A stretch of 61,315 bases of DNA from Candidatus Poribacteria bacterium. Lineage in GTDB: Bacteria; Poribacteria; WGA-4E; WGA-3G. The notes under the pieces were generated by a model that saw only the letters and a program-made list of their open reading frames with translations, made no database searches and was not told the origin of the DNA. Position 1 is the stretch's first letter. Each line of letters opens with the position of its first letter. Shown one piece after another: positions 8,785 through 17,031 of the stretch. A program made the translations under genes and the position numbers. The stretch is from assembly GCA_022821725.1 (NCBI GenBank), contig JAJEDB010000016.1, positions 1-61,315 on the forward strand, read 5' to 3'.

Positions 8785-9588
8785 ATGTTAGTCAAAATTA
8801 ACGGAATACTCACAACGCTATTCTTCGTTATGTTACTTGGTAATATCGGTGGATGTTACGTTGATACCAGCCCCAACAATACAGATGATGAACCCCCCGC
8901 TACGCCCCGCGGCGTCAGAACCATTACAGGCGATGAACAGGTTACCATCGAATGGTATCCGAATGGCGAATATGACTTGGCAGGCTACACGGTGTGGCGT
9001 GGACGCAACGACACAGATTTTAGTGCCTTAGTAGAAGTATCGGAGAATACCACGCGTTATACAGATACGACAGTGAGAAATGGGGAGACTTACTACTACG
9101 CAGTTTCCGCTTATGACATTGATGGGAACGAGAGCAAGTTGAGTCCCGAAGATGCTTGGGATACGCCGCGACCAGAAGGGCAGAACGTCGTCCTTGACGA
9201 TTACACCCTTTTCCCCGGAAGAAGTGGATTCGATTTTTCACAACCGGAGAAGGGGAGCATTCCGTGGGACACCCCGGCGACCGATGTCTATTTCGGGCTT
9301 GATACTGAAGTGAACGTCCGTTATCTCTATTCCGACAACGATACGTTCATGCAAGATTTGGGGTATCATGAATACTTTGATGGCGTTGATGTTGTTCCGG
9401 AATTTGGGTACACAACGCTATTTGTTGAGCTCATTGAGGGGCATGTCTATGCTATCAATACACCTGATGGGAACTTCGCCAAGATTCAAGTTCGCAAACT
9501 TTCCGACGATGCTGTCATCTTTGATTGGGCATACCAAACCGAACCAGAAAACGTCCAATTGGCACCATCTCTTAAAGTGCTTCAATAA
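8785..9588 (+). CDS. Fibronectin type III domain lipoprotein
   Basis: A 267-residue probable lipoprotein. The N-terminus has a hydrophobic stretch ending in NIGGC, a workable lipobox with Cys at residue 24, followed by a flexible acidic segment. An FN3 domain spans about residues 37-125 (TPRGVRTI start, YTVWRGRNDTDF, YYYAVSAYDIDGNES), a fold used for protein or carbohydrate contacts. The remaining 140 residues are beta-rich and unrecognised. It starts at an ATG after TGGAGGAAATAGAAC, a good ribosome site. The next gene begins 12 bases later and also encodes an exported protein, and the DUF3108 gene follows, suggesting an envelope-related operon. The exact role is unknown. Confidence 0.7.
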   Translation: MLVKINGILTTLFFVMLLGNIGGCYVDTSPNNTDDEPPATPRGVRTITGDEQVTIEWYPNGEYDLAGYTVWRGRNDTDFSALVEVSENTTRYTDTTVRNGETYYYAVSAYDIDGNESKLSPEDAWDTPRPEGQNVVLDDYTLFPGRSGFDFSQPEKGSIPWDTPATDVYFGLDTEVNVRYLYSDNDTFMQDLGYHEYFDGVDVVPEFGYTTLFVELIEGHVYAINTPDGNFAKIQVRKLSDDAVIFDWAYQTEPENVQLAPSLKVLQ

Positions 9589-9600
9589 GGAGTGCATTTC

Positions 9601-10245
9601 ATGTTAAAAAAAGTTGGAGCGGCAAAGGGAGCACCATTATCTATCCTGCTTGTGTTTTTGCTACTTTTCATCTCCGGTTCTGTGTGGGTAAACGCTGAAA
9701 CCGCGTCCGTTGATGAAAATTCTGATGCTAAAAACCGTAAAACGCAATCCCTTTTCCGAAACTATTTGGGGACTCCCGAATCTGAATCGGAGTATCCACT
9801 GTTTCGGGAACACGCAGAACGCTACTATCCAGCGCTTGATCCGAAAAAAGCATCACGGTTGTCAACTTTTATGCCCGGCCTGGGACAAGCTTACGCTGGC
9901 AATTATACAAAAGCCACGTTTTTCCTGACTGCTGAGTTAGGGACCTTTGCTCTTGCTGGCTATAATATCGCACGCGCCCTGCATTACAACGATCAAGGTG
10001 TATTTGAAACAGGATTTCAAGACATCCGAACGGGTGAATTCTTAACTTACGAACAGGGACGCACTCGTATGAAGAACCACGCCTTTCTCAGTGGGATCCT
10101 TCTCGCAACAGGCATTGGCATCCACGTATGGAATATTTTCGATGCCCCGAAGACAGCCGAAGCCTATAATAATCGAAGATTTTCCGTCCAAGTGCAACAA
10201 AGGCATAATGGGAGCAGTTCTCTAATCTTCACACATAGGTTCTAA
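9601..10245 (+). CDS. Exported protein with DUF5683-like small membrane motif
   Basis: A 214-residue protein. It has an N-terminal signal or membrane segment (LSILLVFLLLFISGSV), a charged region, then the pattern PGLGQAYAGNYTKATFFL near residue 90, followed by further hydrophobic stretches (TAELGTFALAGYNIA and AFLSGILLATGIGIHVWNI). The PGLGQ-x-Y-x-G pattern is typical of DUF5683 and related small membrane proteins of unknown function. The ATG at 9601 is 8 bases after AAGGAG (9587-9592), better than the in-frame GTG at 9592, which would lie inside the ribosome site. It is probably co-transcribed with the upstream FN3 lipoprotein. Localisation in the inner membrane is inferred. Confidence 0.6.
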   Translation: MLKKVGAAKGAPLSILLVFLLLFISGSVWVNAETASVDENSDAKNRKTQSLFRNYLGTPESESEYPLFREHAERYYPALDPKKASRLSTFMPGLGQAYAGNYTKATFFLTAELGTFALAGYNIARALHYNDQGVFETGFQDIRTGEFLTYEQGRTRMKNHAFLSGILLATGIGIHVWNIFDAPKTAEAYNNRRFSVQVQQRHNGSSSLIFTHRF

Positions 10246-10265
10246 CACTAAAAATTAGGTTTCCC

Positions 10266-10344
10266 GTAATGTAATGGAGGGCGGACATACGGAACATGAA
10301 ATTAAAAACCGGCTTCATCGAACCGCAAGGTAAAATTAAAAAAT
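10266..10344 (+). repeat. Start-codon-proximal repeat, copy B (overlaps a gene start)
   Basis: Runs from CGTAATGTAATGG to AACCGCAAGGTAAAATTAAA. It overlaps the first codons of the long version of the DUF3108 frame, which argues that the true start of that gene lies inside or after the repeat. Confidence 0.55.
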
Positions 10345-11114
10345 ATGCCAAGCACTGCATCTTCATCATTCTGCTCGTAGGGACGCTTGCTGTAAACGGT
10401 GCCTCCCGTTCACTTGTTGAAAGCCCCGACATCACCCCGAATCCCCTGAGGGTTGGAGAAAAATTAACGTATGATATTAGTTGGAAAAAAATACCAGCCG
10501 CCCGACGGACAGACTGGATTGTCGAAAAAACATCAATGAACGGAGAGGACGTTTATTACATCCACTCTGAAATGAAAACCCGTTCACTTTTCAGAGTCTA
10601 TAGTTTCCAGAGACACGAGGAAACGTATTTAAATCCGATAACCCTCTCACCGGTCTATTTTCGGAATCGCTTGCAAGATCAAAAATACAGCGCCACCGTC
10701 ACAATCGATTTTCGAGAGGAAACTGCGGAATATGTAAAACTCTCACGCCCGAAACCGAAATCGCCTGAAAGGCGCGAGACAAAGGTCATAGAAATACCCG
10801 TTGGTACACAGGATGAACTGTCAACGCTCTACTTTCTGCGTTCTAAAGAATTTGAACTCGGTAAAACGTATTTCTTCCCGATTATCACCAAGGGGAAAGT
10901 CCAGAAGGTTACCCTCACTGTTGAGCGTAGGGAGATGATAAAAAGTAAGGCATTGGGCAGGGTCAAAACGCTCGTCTTGCAAACCTCAGCAGGCGACCGC
11001 TTCTGGCTTACGGACGATGCGCGTCGGTTACCTGTCAAAGCGGAGAGTAAAATAGGACAGTTGACGGTGAAAATCACTTTAACCGATGTCGAATTTACGA
11101 AGTCCTCGGACTGA
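10296..11114 (+). CDS. DUF3108 family exported protein
   Basis: A DUF3108 protein of up to 272 residues; the family is exported, with no settled function, and often sits near envelope genes. Typical segments are LRVGEKLTYDISW near the start, DELSTLYFLRSK in the middle, and RRLPVKAESKIGQLTVKI at the end. An ATG at 10296 is annotated here, but the first 13 residues are encoded by a copy of an intergenic repeat. An ATT at 10335, 4 bases after AAGG, would give a cleaner signal peptide (KKYAKHC then IFIILLVGTLAVNGA). The ATG at 10345 after the repeat is out of frame and soon stops. Lies between the FN3/DUF5683-like pair and mfd. Confidence 0.75.
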   Translation: MKLKTGFIEPQGKIKKYAKHCIFIILLVGTLAVNGASRSLVESPDITPNPLRVGEKLTYDISWKKIPAARRTDWIVEKTSMNGEDVYYIHSEMKTRSLFRVYSFQRHEETYLNPITLSPVYFRNRLQDQKYSATVTIDFREETAEYVKLSRPKPKSPERRETKVIEIPVGTQDELSTLYFLRSKEFELGKTYFFPIITKGKVQKVTLTVERREMIKSKALGRVKTLVLQTSAGDRFWLTDDARRLPVKAESKIGQLTVKITLTDVEFTKSSD

Positions 11115-11156
11115 AGATTTTTTAACGATGCGGTTAACGAAAATATCTTAACTCAC

Positions 11157-11187
11157 CTCACCGAACCGATAGGTATAATTAAAAACA
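11157..11187 (+). repeat. Start-codon-proximal repeat, copy C (variant)
   Basis: CACCGAACCGATAGGTATAATTAAAAACA directly precedes the GTG start of mfd at 11188. It keeps AGG (11171-11173) and TATAAT (11174-11179) but has GAT in place of GCA. Confidence 0.45.
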
Positions 11188-14100
11188 GTGATAGAGCTTC
11201 TACGCAAAACGGAAAATTATCGAACGCTGGTGGCACACCTCAAAGATGGAAACCAGAAACTCCCATGGCTCAGAGGATTGGCAAACGCCTCAACGGCGTA
11301 TCTTTTGGCGACCCTCATTGACGATTTTCCTAAAAAATCCTTTCTGATTATCCTTCCTTCACACCGTGAAGCCGAGCAAGTTTTAGAAGAAATCTGGGCA
11401 TATACGGCATATCCTGCTTCAGAAACGACAACGAGGCTCGAGGCTCAGTCCAAAATACATCTGTTTCCAGGCTGGCACCGAAAAATTTTTGATGGCATCG
11501 CGCCGCCGAAAGAAACCGTTGCGGATAGAATCCGATGTCTGGAACACTTACTGTATCAAGAACGCAGTATCATTGTGACATCAAGTCAAGCGATGCTTTA
11601 CAGACTCCCGCCACGCCACCGATTTGCCGAGGCATGTTGCGTCCTCAACCTCGGAGATGAAATAGATCCAGACGATGTCGCGGCGATGCTGATCCGCGGG
11701 GGCTACCAAAACGTTGAACTGGTAGAAGTGAAGGGTGAATTTGCGCGTAGAGGCGACATCTTAGATGTCTATCCACTTACTACCGATACGCCTATACGGG
11801 TCGAGTTCTTTGGCGATGAAGTCGATACGCTCCGTGCTTTCGATCCGATATCGCAACGTTCAACGGAATCGGTCAAATCGGTCACACTTACACCCTTACG
11901 GGAAGTTCTTTCAGCTGATGTATCCGTCGACCATTGGCAAACCCAAACGGAGGTGCTCCTCCAAGAACACGCAACGCCTCAATTGATAAACACGGTTCGG
12001 GAGATAACACACTCTCTAACAGAAGGGGCATCTTCTCAATATCAACTTCAAGGAGCGTCGGGAATCGGCGTTCCCGTCTACATGGATGGTATAGAGGGCT
12101 TTTTGCCGATGCTGGTTCCAGAAACCGAGTTGCTCCCCGATTATTTGCCGGATGATACAATTGTCTGTCGCATTGAACCACAGTGGCAGAAGCGCGAAGT
12201 CTCACAGATGCACGAACAGATGCAGGAATTGTATCAAAAGAAGTTGGAGGCATCCGATCTCATGGTTCCACCCGATCAACTTCTTGCCTCCTTTGAAACA
12301 CTCACTGCTGAATTTGAAAAGCATTCGGTTATTTCATCGTCCTTAGCACCACCGCGTGAGGTTATGGACACTCAGATGCCGCCCTTGCATTTCGAGATGC
12401 AGCCGTTGGCACTCCCCGCTGGCAACTATCAAACGATTATCAATCAGATGAAAACTTGGACGGAGCAAGGGATCCACATCCATGTTTTCTGTGAAACACC
12501 GCAACAGTCAAAACGTGTATCTGAAATTTTAGCAGAACGCGAATTATTTCCTCCAGCTATTCAAACCAGCGTGGGGACAATTAGTGAGGGGTTCCTCAAT
12601 GAATCCCTGAATCTCGTGGTTATTTCCGAAGATGAACTCTTTGGCAGTCGTCAGCACCGCCGTCCGATTCGACCGCGCCCTTCCACAGACGGAACGCCGA
12701 TTCTCAGCCTCATCGATCTAAAGGTTGGGGATTATGTCGTACACGTCTCACACGGCATCGCTGTCTATGATGGGATACGTCGATTGGCGATTGACGGAAA
12801 GTCTCAAGATTTTCTGATGCTCAGATACAGCTCGGATGACATTCTTTATGTGCCGACCTACCAAGTCGATCTCGTTCAGAAATATGTCGGTAGCAAAGAC
12901 AATTCCTATAAACCGCGTGTGGATCGTCTTGGCGGGGCTGCGTGGGGTCGCCGAAAGGGACGTGTTAAAGCGTCAATCGAACAGATGGCGGGGGAACTCC
13001 TCAAGTTGTACGCTTTTCGTCAAGCGCGCAAAGGCTTCAGTTTCCCCGCTGAAGTGCCGTGGCAAACTGAATTTGAAGCACTTTTTCCGTATCAGGAGAC
13101 TGACGATCAACTCCAAGCCATTGAAGATGTCAAGGCAGATATGGAAGATGAACGTCCGATGGACAGGCTCGTCTGTGGAGATGTCGGCTATGGAAAAACC
13201 GAGATAGCACTGCGTGCCACTTTCAAAGCCGTCATGTCCGAGAAACAGGTGGCGGTTCTTGTCCCTACAACCATTCTCGCCCTCCAACATTACGACACTT
13301 TTGAAAGACGTTTTCAACCCTTTCCTGTCAACATCGAAATGTTAAACCGGTTCCGCACACCGAAGGAGATAAAACAGATTAAAGAAGGGTTGGCGAAAGG
13401 CACAATTGATGTTGTTATTGGGACACACAGCCTACTTTCAAAGACGGTCGCCTTCGACAACCTCGGACTCTTAATAGTTGACGAAGAACATCGTTTCGGC
13501 GTTAAGCATAAAGAGAAAATAAAACAATTCAAAGAAACCGTTGATGTCCTTACATTGACCGCTACGCCGATCCCACGCACCCTCCACATGTCGCTTGTCG
13601 GTATCCGAGACTTTAGTGTCATTAACACACCACCAGCCGATCGATTGCCGATCCAAACGTATGTCATGCCTTATGACAGTGACGTAATTCGGGAAGCCAT
13701 CACGACGGAATTAGGGCGCGGCGGGCAAGTGTTTTTTGTCCATAACCGCGTTCAGGACATCCAGAGTATCGCTTTAATTATTCAAGAACTGGTCCCGGAT
13801 GCCCGCATTGCCGTCGCGCATGGACAGATGCCTGAACGTGAATTAGAAACCATTATGCTGGAGTTTGTGCGGCATAAACATGATGTACTTGTTTGCACAA
13901 TGATCATTGAGTCGGGACTGGATATCCCCAACGTTAACACGATTCTCATTAACCGGGCGGACGCCCTCGGTTTGGCACAACTCTATCAGTTACGAGGACG
14001 CGTCGGACGTGCGACCACGCAAGCTTACGGGTATCTCTTCTATCCACAAGACCGAGCAATTACAGAGGGGGCACAAAAGCGGCTGCGCGTTATCGAAGAA

Positions 14101-14715
14101 TTTACAGATCTCGGCTCAGGTTTCAAAATAGCCCTCCGAGATTTAGAGATTCGCGGTACCGGAAATATCCTCGGTGCGGAACAGCATGGGCATATCGTCA
14201 CTGTGGGTTATGAACTGTATTGTAGACTCCTCGAGGAAGCGGTGATGGCGCTCAAGGGTGAAAAGGTTGCGGAAACCGTAGAAACGCGTATCAACCTACC
14301 CGTTGAAGCCTATTTGCCGGATGACTACGTCCCGGATAGCCGTCAAAAAGTCTCTATTTATAAGAAAATTGCTGGATTGAAAGATCGAGAGGCACTTAAT
14401 GAACTCCGTGAGGAGTTGAAGGACCGATACGGTGCGATCCCTGAACCTGCTGAGATGTTGCTGGAGGTTGCCGACATCAAACAACTCAGCCAACATCTCG
14501 GTATTACAGCCATTGTTGCTGGAAAAGAACAGGTGAAGGTTACCTTTGATGAAAGGAAACCACGAATTAATGTGAAGAAATTCGTTGAAATAGTTCACCA
14601 AAATAAGAACCTCCAGTTACAGCCGCCGGCACAACTTAAGATTCGCATGCCGGGAGTGACTGGTGCGAATATATTGACGGAATTGCAACAAACGCTTCGG
14701 GTGTTTGTTGCGTAA
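11188..14715 (+). CDS. mfd: Transcription-repair coupling factor Mfd
   Basis: A 1175-residue DNA translocase that removes RNA polymerase stalled at lesions and recruits UvrA. Domains in order: UvrB-like N-terminal module (about 1-350), a middle domain, the polymerase-interacting RID domain around residue 515 (LKVGDYVVHVSHGIAVYDG), the superfamily 2 motor with Walker A GDVGYGKTEIA near 665 and VDEEHRFG near 765, the RecG-like TRG segment (YQLRGRVGR), and a C-terminal TRCF/D7 domain. Length is normal for the family. It starts with GTG directly after repeat copy C. The exported chaperone genes follow about 150 bases later; mfd adjacent to PpiC/SurA genes is a known arrangement in several bacterial groups. 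Confidence 0.95.
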   Translation: MIELLRKTENYRTLVAHLKDGNQKLPWLRGLANASTAYLLATLIDDFPKKSFLIILPSHREAEQVLEEIWAYTAYPASETTTRLEAQSKIHLFPGWHRKIFDGIAPPKETVADRIRCLEHLLYQERSIIVTSSQAMLYRLPPRHRFAEACCVLNLGDEIDPDDVAAMLIRGGYQNVELVEVKGEFARRGDILDVYPLTTDTPIRVEFFGDEVDTLRAFDPISQRSTESVKSVTLTPLREVLSADVSVDHWQTQTEVLLQEHATPQLINTVREITHSLTEGASSQYQLQGASGIGVPVYMDGIEGFLPMLVPETELLPDYLPDDTIVCRIEPQWQKREVSQMHEQMQELYQKKLEASDLMVPPDQLLASFETLTAEFEKHSVISSSLAPPREVMDTQMPPLHFEMQPLALPAGNYQTIINQMKTWTEQGIHIHVFCETPQQSKRVSEILAERELFPPAIQTSVGTISEGFLNESLNLVVISEDELFGSRQHRRPIRPRPSTDGTPILSLIDLKVGDYVVHVSHGIAVYDGIRRLAIDGKSQDFLMLRYSSDDILYVPTYQVDLVQKYVGSKDNSYKPRVDRLGGAAWGRRKGRVKASIEQMAGELLKLYAFRQARKGFSFPAEVPWQTEFEALFPYQETDDQLQAIEDVKADMEDERPMDRLVCGDVGYGKTEIALRATFKAVMSEKQVAVLVPTTILALQHYDTFERRFQPFPVNIEMLNRFRTPKEIKQIKEGLAKGTIDVVIGTHSLLSKTVAFDNLGLLIVDEEHRFGVKHKEKIKQFKETVDVLTLTATPIPRTLHMSLVGIRDFSVINTPPADRLPIQTYVMPYDSDVIREAITTELGRGGQVFFVHNRVQDIQSIALIIQELVPDARIAVAHGQMPERELETIMLEFVRHKHDVLVCTMIIESGLDIPNVNTILINRADALGLAQLYQLRGRVGRATTQAYGYLFYPQDRAITEGAQKRLRVIEEFTDLGSGFKIALRDLEIRGTGNILGAEQHGHIVTVGYELYCRLLEEAVMALKGEKVAETVETRINLPVEAYLPDDYVPDSRQKVSIYKKIAGLKDREALNELREELKDRYGAIPEPAEMLLEVADIKQLSQHLGITAIVAGKEQVKVTFDERKPRINVKKFVEIVHQNKNLQLQPPAQLKIRMPGVTGANILTELQQTLRVFVA

Positions 14716-14809
14716 TCGTAAAAACGAAAGGTCAACTAAAGAAGATATGCTACGTGCATTCTCCAAAGCGCGTAAGCCTAACCAACGGACAGGCTGGATA
14801 TACGGAATG

Positions 14810-14862
14810 GAACCCTTCATTTCCCAAACCGACCTGATCGAACCGCAAGGAACATTTAAAAT
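14810..14862 (+). repeat. Start-codon-proximal repeat, copy D
   Basis: Ends in GATCGAACCGCAAGGAACATTTAAAAT immediately before the ATG at 14863. It has the same CCGCAAGG core as copies A, B, E and F but a diverged TATAATT part. The region upstream to about 14745 shows weaker similarity (CGTAAGCC, GGAATGGAAC). Confidence 0.5.
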
Positions 14863-15831
14863 ATGAGAAAAACGATTGCTATCTTTGTAATTGTTACTCT
14901 GACCTGTCTATTGACATGGCGATTTGTTCAATCCGATGGTCATGAACAACCCATGGAAGCTATGGACGAAAGCAAGATAATTTTGGCAGAGTACAAATGG
15001 AATGGCGAGTCGCATCAAATCTCATTGGCTGATTTGAACGCTGCCATCGCAGAATTGCCCGTTTATCGTCAGCAGAACTACGAGACTCGGGAAGACAAAG
15101 CCGAGTATCTTGAGGAATTGATAGATGAACGCCTCCAGATTCTTCGCGCTGCCGACGACGGATTCGATTCGCTTGATGAACACGTTAAGAAGCTTGAGGA
15201 TTATACCCATCAGCTGATGGTTGAAAAATTGACTGAGGCTGAAGTGGACGCGAAGATCGCCATTTCCGATGAGGATCTCATGGCGAAGTATCAAGCGAAT
15301 TTGAGCGATTACATTGAGGAAGCCAAAGTTCGTGCAACCTGCATTACGGTTGACGATGAAGATCTTGGCAATGAGACCCTTGATGCCATCAACGCAGGCA
15401 AAGACATCATTGAGATGGCAAAAGAACTCGGCGAAGCGGGTAAACTCGCCAACGGACCTGGCACCAATCAAGACGATCCAGGGAACACCTACATGTTTAC
15501 CAAATCCGCATCACCGCGTTGGGCGGAATTCATTGACGCGGTCTTTGCGCAAGAGGTCGGCGAAATGACGGATACCCTTTTTGAGGTAGATGTCAACGAT
15601 GAAAGCTTCTACCTCATCTTCCGTAAAGAAGAGCATCACCCCGACCGTCAGCAGGAATTCGATGAGGTCAAAGATGATGTCCGAAGAACCGTTGAGCGTG
15701 AAAAGAAACGCGCACGCATCAATGAATGGGTCTCCGAAATTACGGAAAAAGGTAAGTTAAAAACCTATCCGGAAAATATTCCAGAACCGCCGAACCCTGA
15801 AGCAGCGGAAACCGAGGAATCAGATCAGTAG
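14863..15831 (+). CDS. SurA/PpiC-like exported peptidyl-prolyl isomerase chaperone, paralogue 1
   Basis: A 322-residue exported protein. The N-terminal signal or anchor segment (TIAIFVIVTLTCLLTW) is followed by a helical SurA_N-like chaperone region (about 30-150, with LEELIDERLQILRAADD) and a degenerate parvulin-like domain (about 155-265) that ends FYLIFRKEE. An acidic, proline-rich tail closes the protein. It closely resembles the next gene, so the two are tandem paralogues. Such proteins assist outer-membrane protein folding in the periplasm; the classical parvulin histidine pair is not obvious here, so a chaperone rather than isomerase role is likely. It starts right after repeat copy D. 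Confidence 0.75.
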   Translation: MRKTIAIFVIVTLTCLLTWRFVQSDGHEQPMEAMDESKIILAEYKWNGESHQISLADLNAAIAELPVYRQQNYETREDKAEYLEELIDERLQILRAADDGFDSLDEHVKKLEDYTHQLMVEKLTEAEVDAKIAISDEDLMAKYQANLSDYIEEAKVRATCITVDDEDLGNETLDAINAGKDIIEMAKELGEAGKLANGPGTNQDDPGNTYMFTKSASPRWAEFIDAVFAQEVGEMTDTLFEVDVNDESFYLIFRKEEHHPDRQQEFDEVKDDVRRTVEREKKRARINEWVSEITEKGKLKTYPENIPEPPNPEAAETEESDQ

Positions 15832-15858
15832 TCTTTTCCCATTTTGTGGAAGCAACGT

Positions 15859-15877
15859 CCCCAGCCAAAGTGCTGGG
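15859..15877 (+). promoter_or_regulatory. Small intergenic hairpin between the chaperone paralogues
   Basis: CCCAGC and GCTGGG pair around a 6-base loop, upstream of AAAAGGAG and the ATG at 15899. There is no T-tract, so it is more likely an mRNA processing or stability element than a terminator. Confidence 0.35.
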
Positions 15878-15898
15878 TTGAGAAAAGGAGTTAGATAA

Positions 15899-16924
15899 AT
15901 GCTCACAGGAGTTGCCCGCTTCATGGGCAGAATTTTTTCGTCGCGAATTGCCCCTTTACTTTTAATCGGGATCCTTGTTACGCACCCTGTCTTTTATAGC
16001 TGCGGCGATAAGGCGATCGGTGCTGATGGAACCGTCGTCGCTGAATTTGACTGGAATGGTAAACAGCGCATCACCCTTGAAGAGATGATGCAGGAAATTA
16101 GTGAACTCCCGGAATACAAGCAGCGTCAATATCAGGATAAAGAGGGGTTGGAAACCTATATGCTCCTCATGGCGGAGAGTCGCCTCATTCTGAGTCTTGC
16201 CCGAGACGAAAAACTCAACGAAGACCCAGAGATCCTCAAGAAGGTTCAGGATTATCTTCACGAGTTGATGGTTAAGAAAATTACGGCGCAAGAGATCGAT
16301 GACAAACTCGTTTTGACTGAAGACGACTACATTCAGTACTACGAAGCGAACAAAGCAGAGTATGTGCGTCCTGCGCAGGTCAGGCTTTCTTGTGTCACGC
16401 TCATGAATAAAGAGCGGGCTGATGAAGTTTACGCGCAAATCACGGGAGGCCAAGACATCCTTGAAGTCGCTCAGGAACTTTCCGACCGCGGTGAACTCGT
16501 CGGTCCCGGTGCGAATCCTTCTACGCCAGGGGACACCGACTATATTAGTCGGAGTGCCTTCCCTTCGGGAACCGAGCCTTTCTTGGATGCGGCGTTTGCT
16601 GCAGAGATCGGTCAGATGCACGAGGGTGTCATTGAAGTCGACGTTCAGGGAGAGAAATACTACATGATCTTCCGAAAAGACGAAGCTCGCGATGAATACC
16701 AAAAACCGTTTGAGGAGGAAGACGTTCGTAAGAGTGTCATCCGAAAAGCGGAACGTGAGAAACGACAGGCACTTATGGACAGCTGGGTTGCCGAACTCCG
16801 AGAACGCGCCGAAGTCAAAACGTATATAGATCGCATCCCAGAGGGAGAATCTGAAGAAGCCGAGGAGGCATCGGAAGAAGAACAATCCGAAGAAACTCCG
16901 GTAGAGGCAGAACCTGAAGAATAA
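15899..16924 (+). CDS. SurA/PpiC-like exported peptidyl-prolyl isomerase chaperone, paralogue 2
   Basis: A 341-residue paralogue of the upstream gene with the same layout: N-terminal hydrophobic segment (IAPLLLIGILVTHPVFYSC, a possible but non-canonical lipobox), EFDWNGKQRITLEEMM start of the mature region, SurA_N-like helices, a degenerate parvulin domain (about 160-275, ending YYMIFRKDEARDE), and a very acidic tail rich in Glu from about residue 310. The ribosome site AAAAGGAG precedes the ATG by 8 bases. It probably acts in the periplasm on outer-membrane proteins together with the two other chaperones and the LptD-like protein downstream. Confidence 0.75.
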   Translation: MLTGVARFMGRIFSSRIAPLLLIGILVTHPVFYSCGDKAIGADGTVVAEFDWNGKQRITLEEMMQEISELPEYKQRQYQDKEGLETYMLLMAESRLILSLARDEKLNEDPEILKKVQDYLHELMVKKITAQEIDDKLVLTEDDYIQYYEANKAEYVRPAQVRLSCVTLMNKERADEVYAQITGGQDILEVAQELSDRGELVGPGANPSTPGDTDYISRSAFPSGTEPFLDAAFAAEIGQMHEGVIEVDVQGEKYYMIFRKDEARDEYQKPFEEEDVRKSVIRKAEREKRQALMDSWVAELRERAEVKTYIDRIPEGESEEAEEASEEEQSEETPVEAEPEE

Positions 16925-16930
16925 CCCGCG

Positions 16931-16988
16931 GATGGAAGATAGGAAGAATGGAAGGATGGGTGCCCCCAACCTTCCAACCTTCCAACCA
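16931..16988. repeat. GGAAGG/CCTTCC hairpin repeat
   Basis: Purine-rich GGAAGATAGGAAGAATGGAAGG followed by GGGTGCCCCC and CCTTCCAACCTTCC. The central part folds as a hairpin (GGAAGG pairs with CCTTCC, GGG with CCC). It lies in the gap before the SurA gene, over the 5' end of its long frame, supporting the later start at 17032. Confidence 0.5.
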
Positions 16989-17031
16989 AATCCATTCTCC
17001 CAACCGAAGACCGATAATGGAGGCATCCATA

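Noticed and set aside
10345..10380. ATG after repeat copy B as a gene start
   Set aside because: It is out of frame with the DUF3108 protein and stops after about ten codons.
15962..17026. 354-codon minus-strand frame opposite the second SurA-like gene
   Set aside because: Phe- and Arg-rich composition typical of an antisense shadow; no motif or ribosome site.
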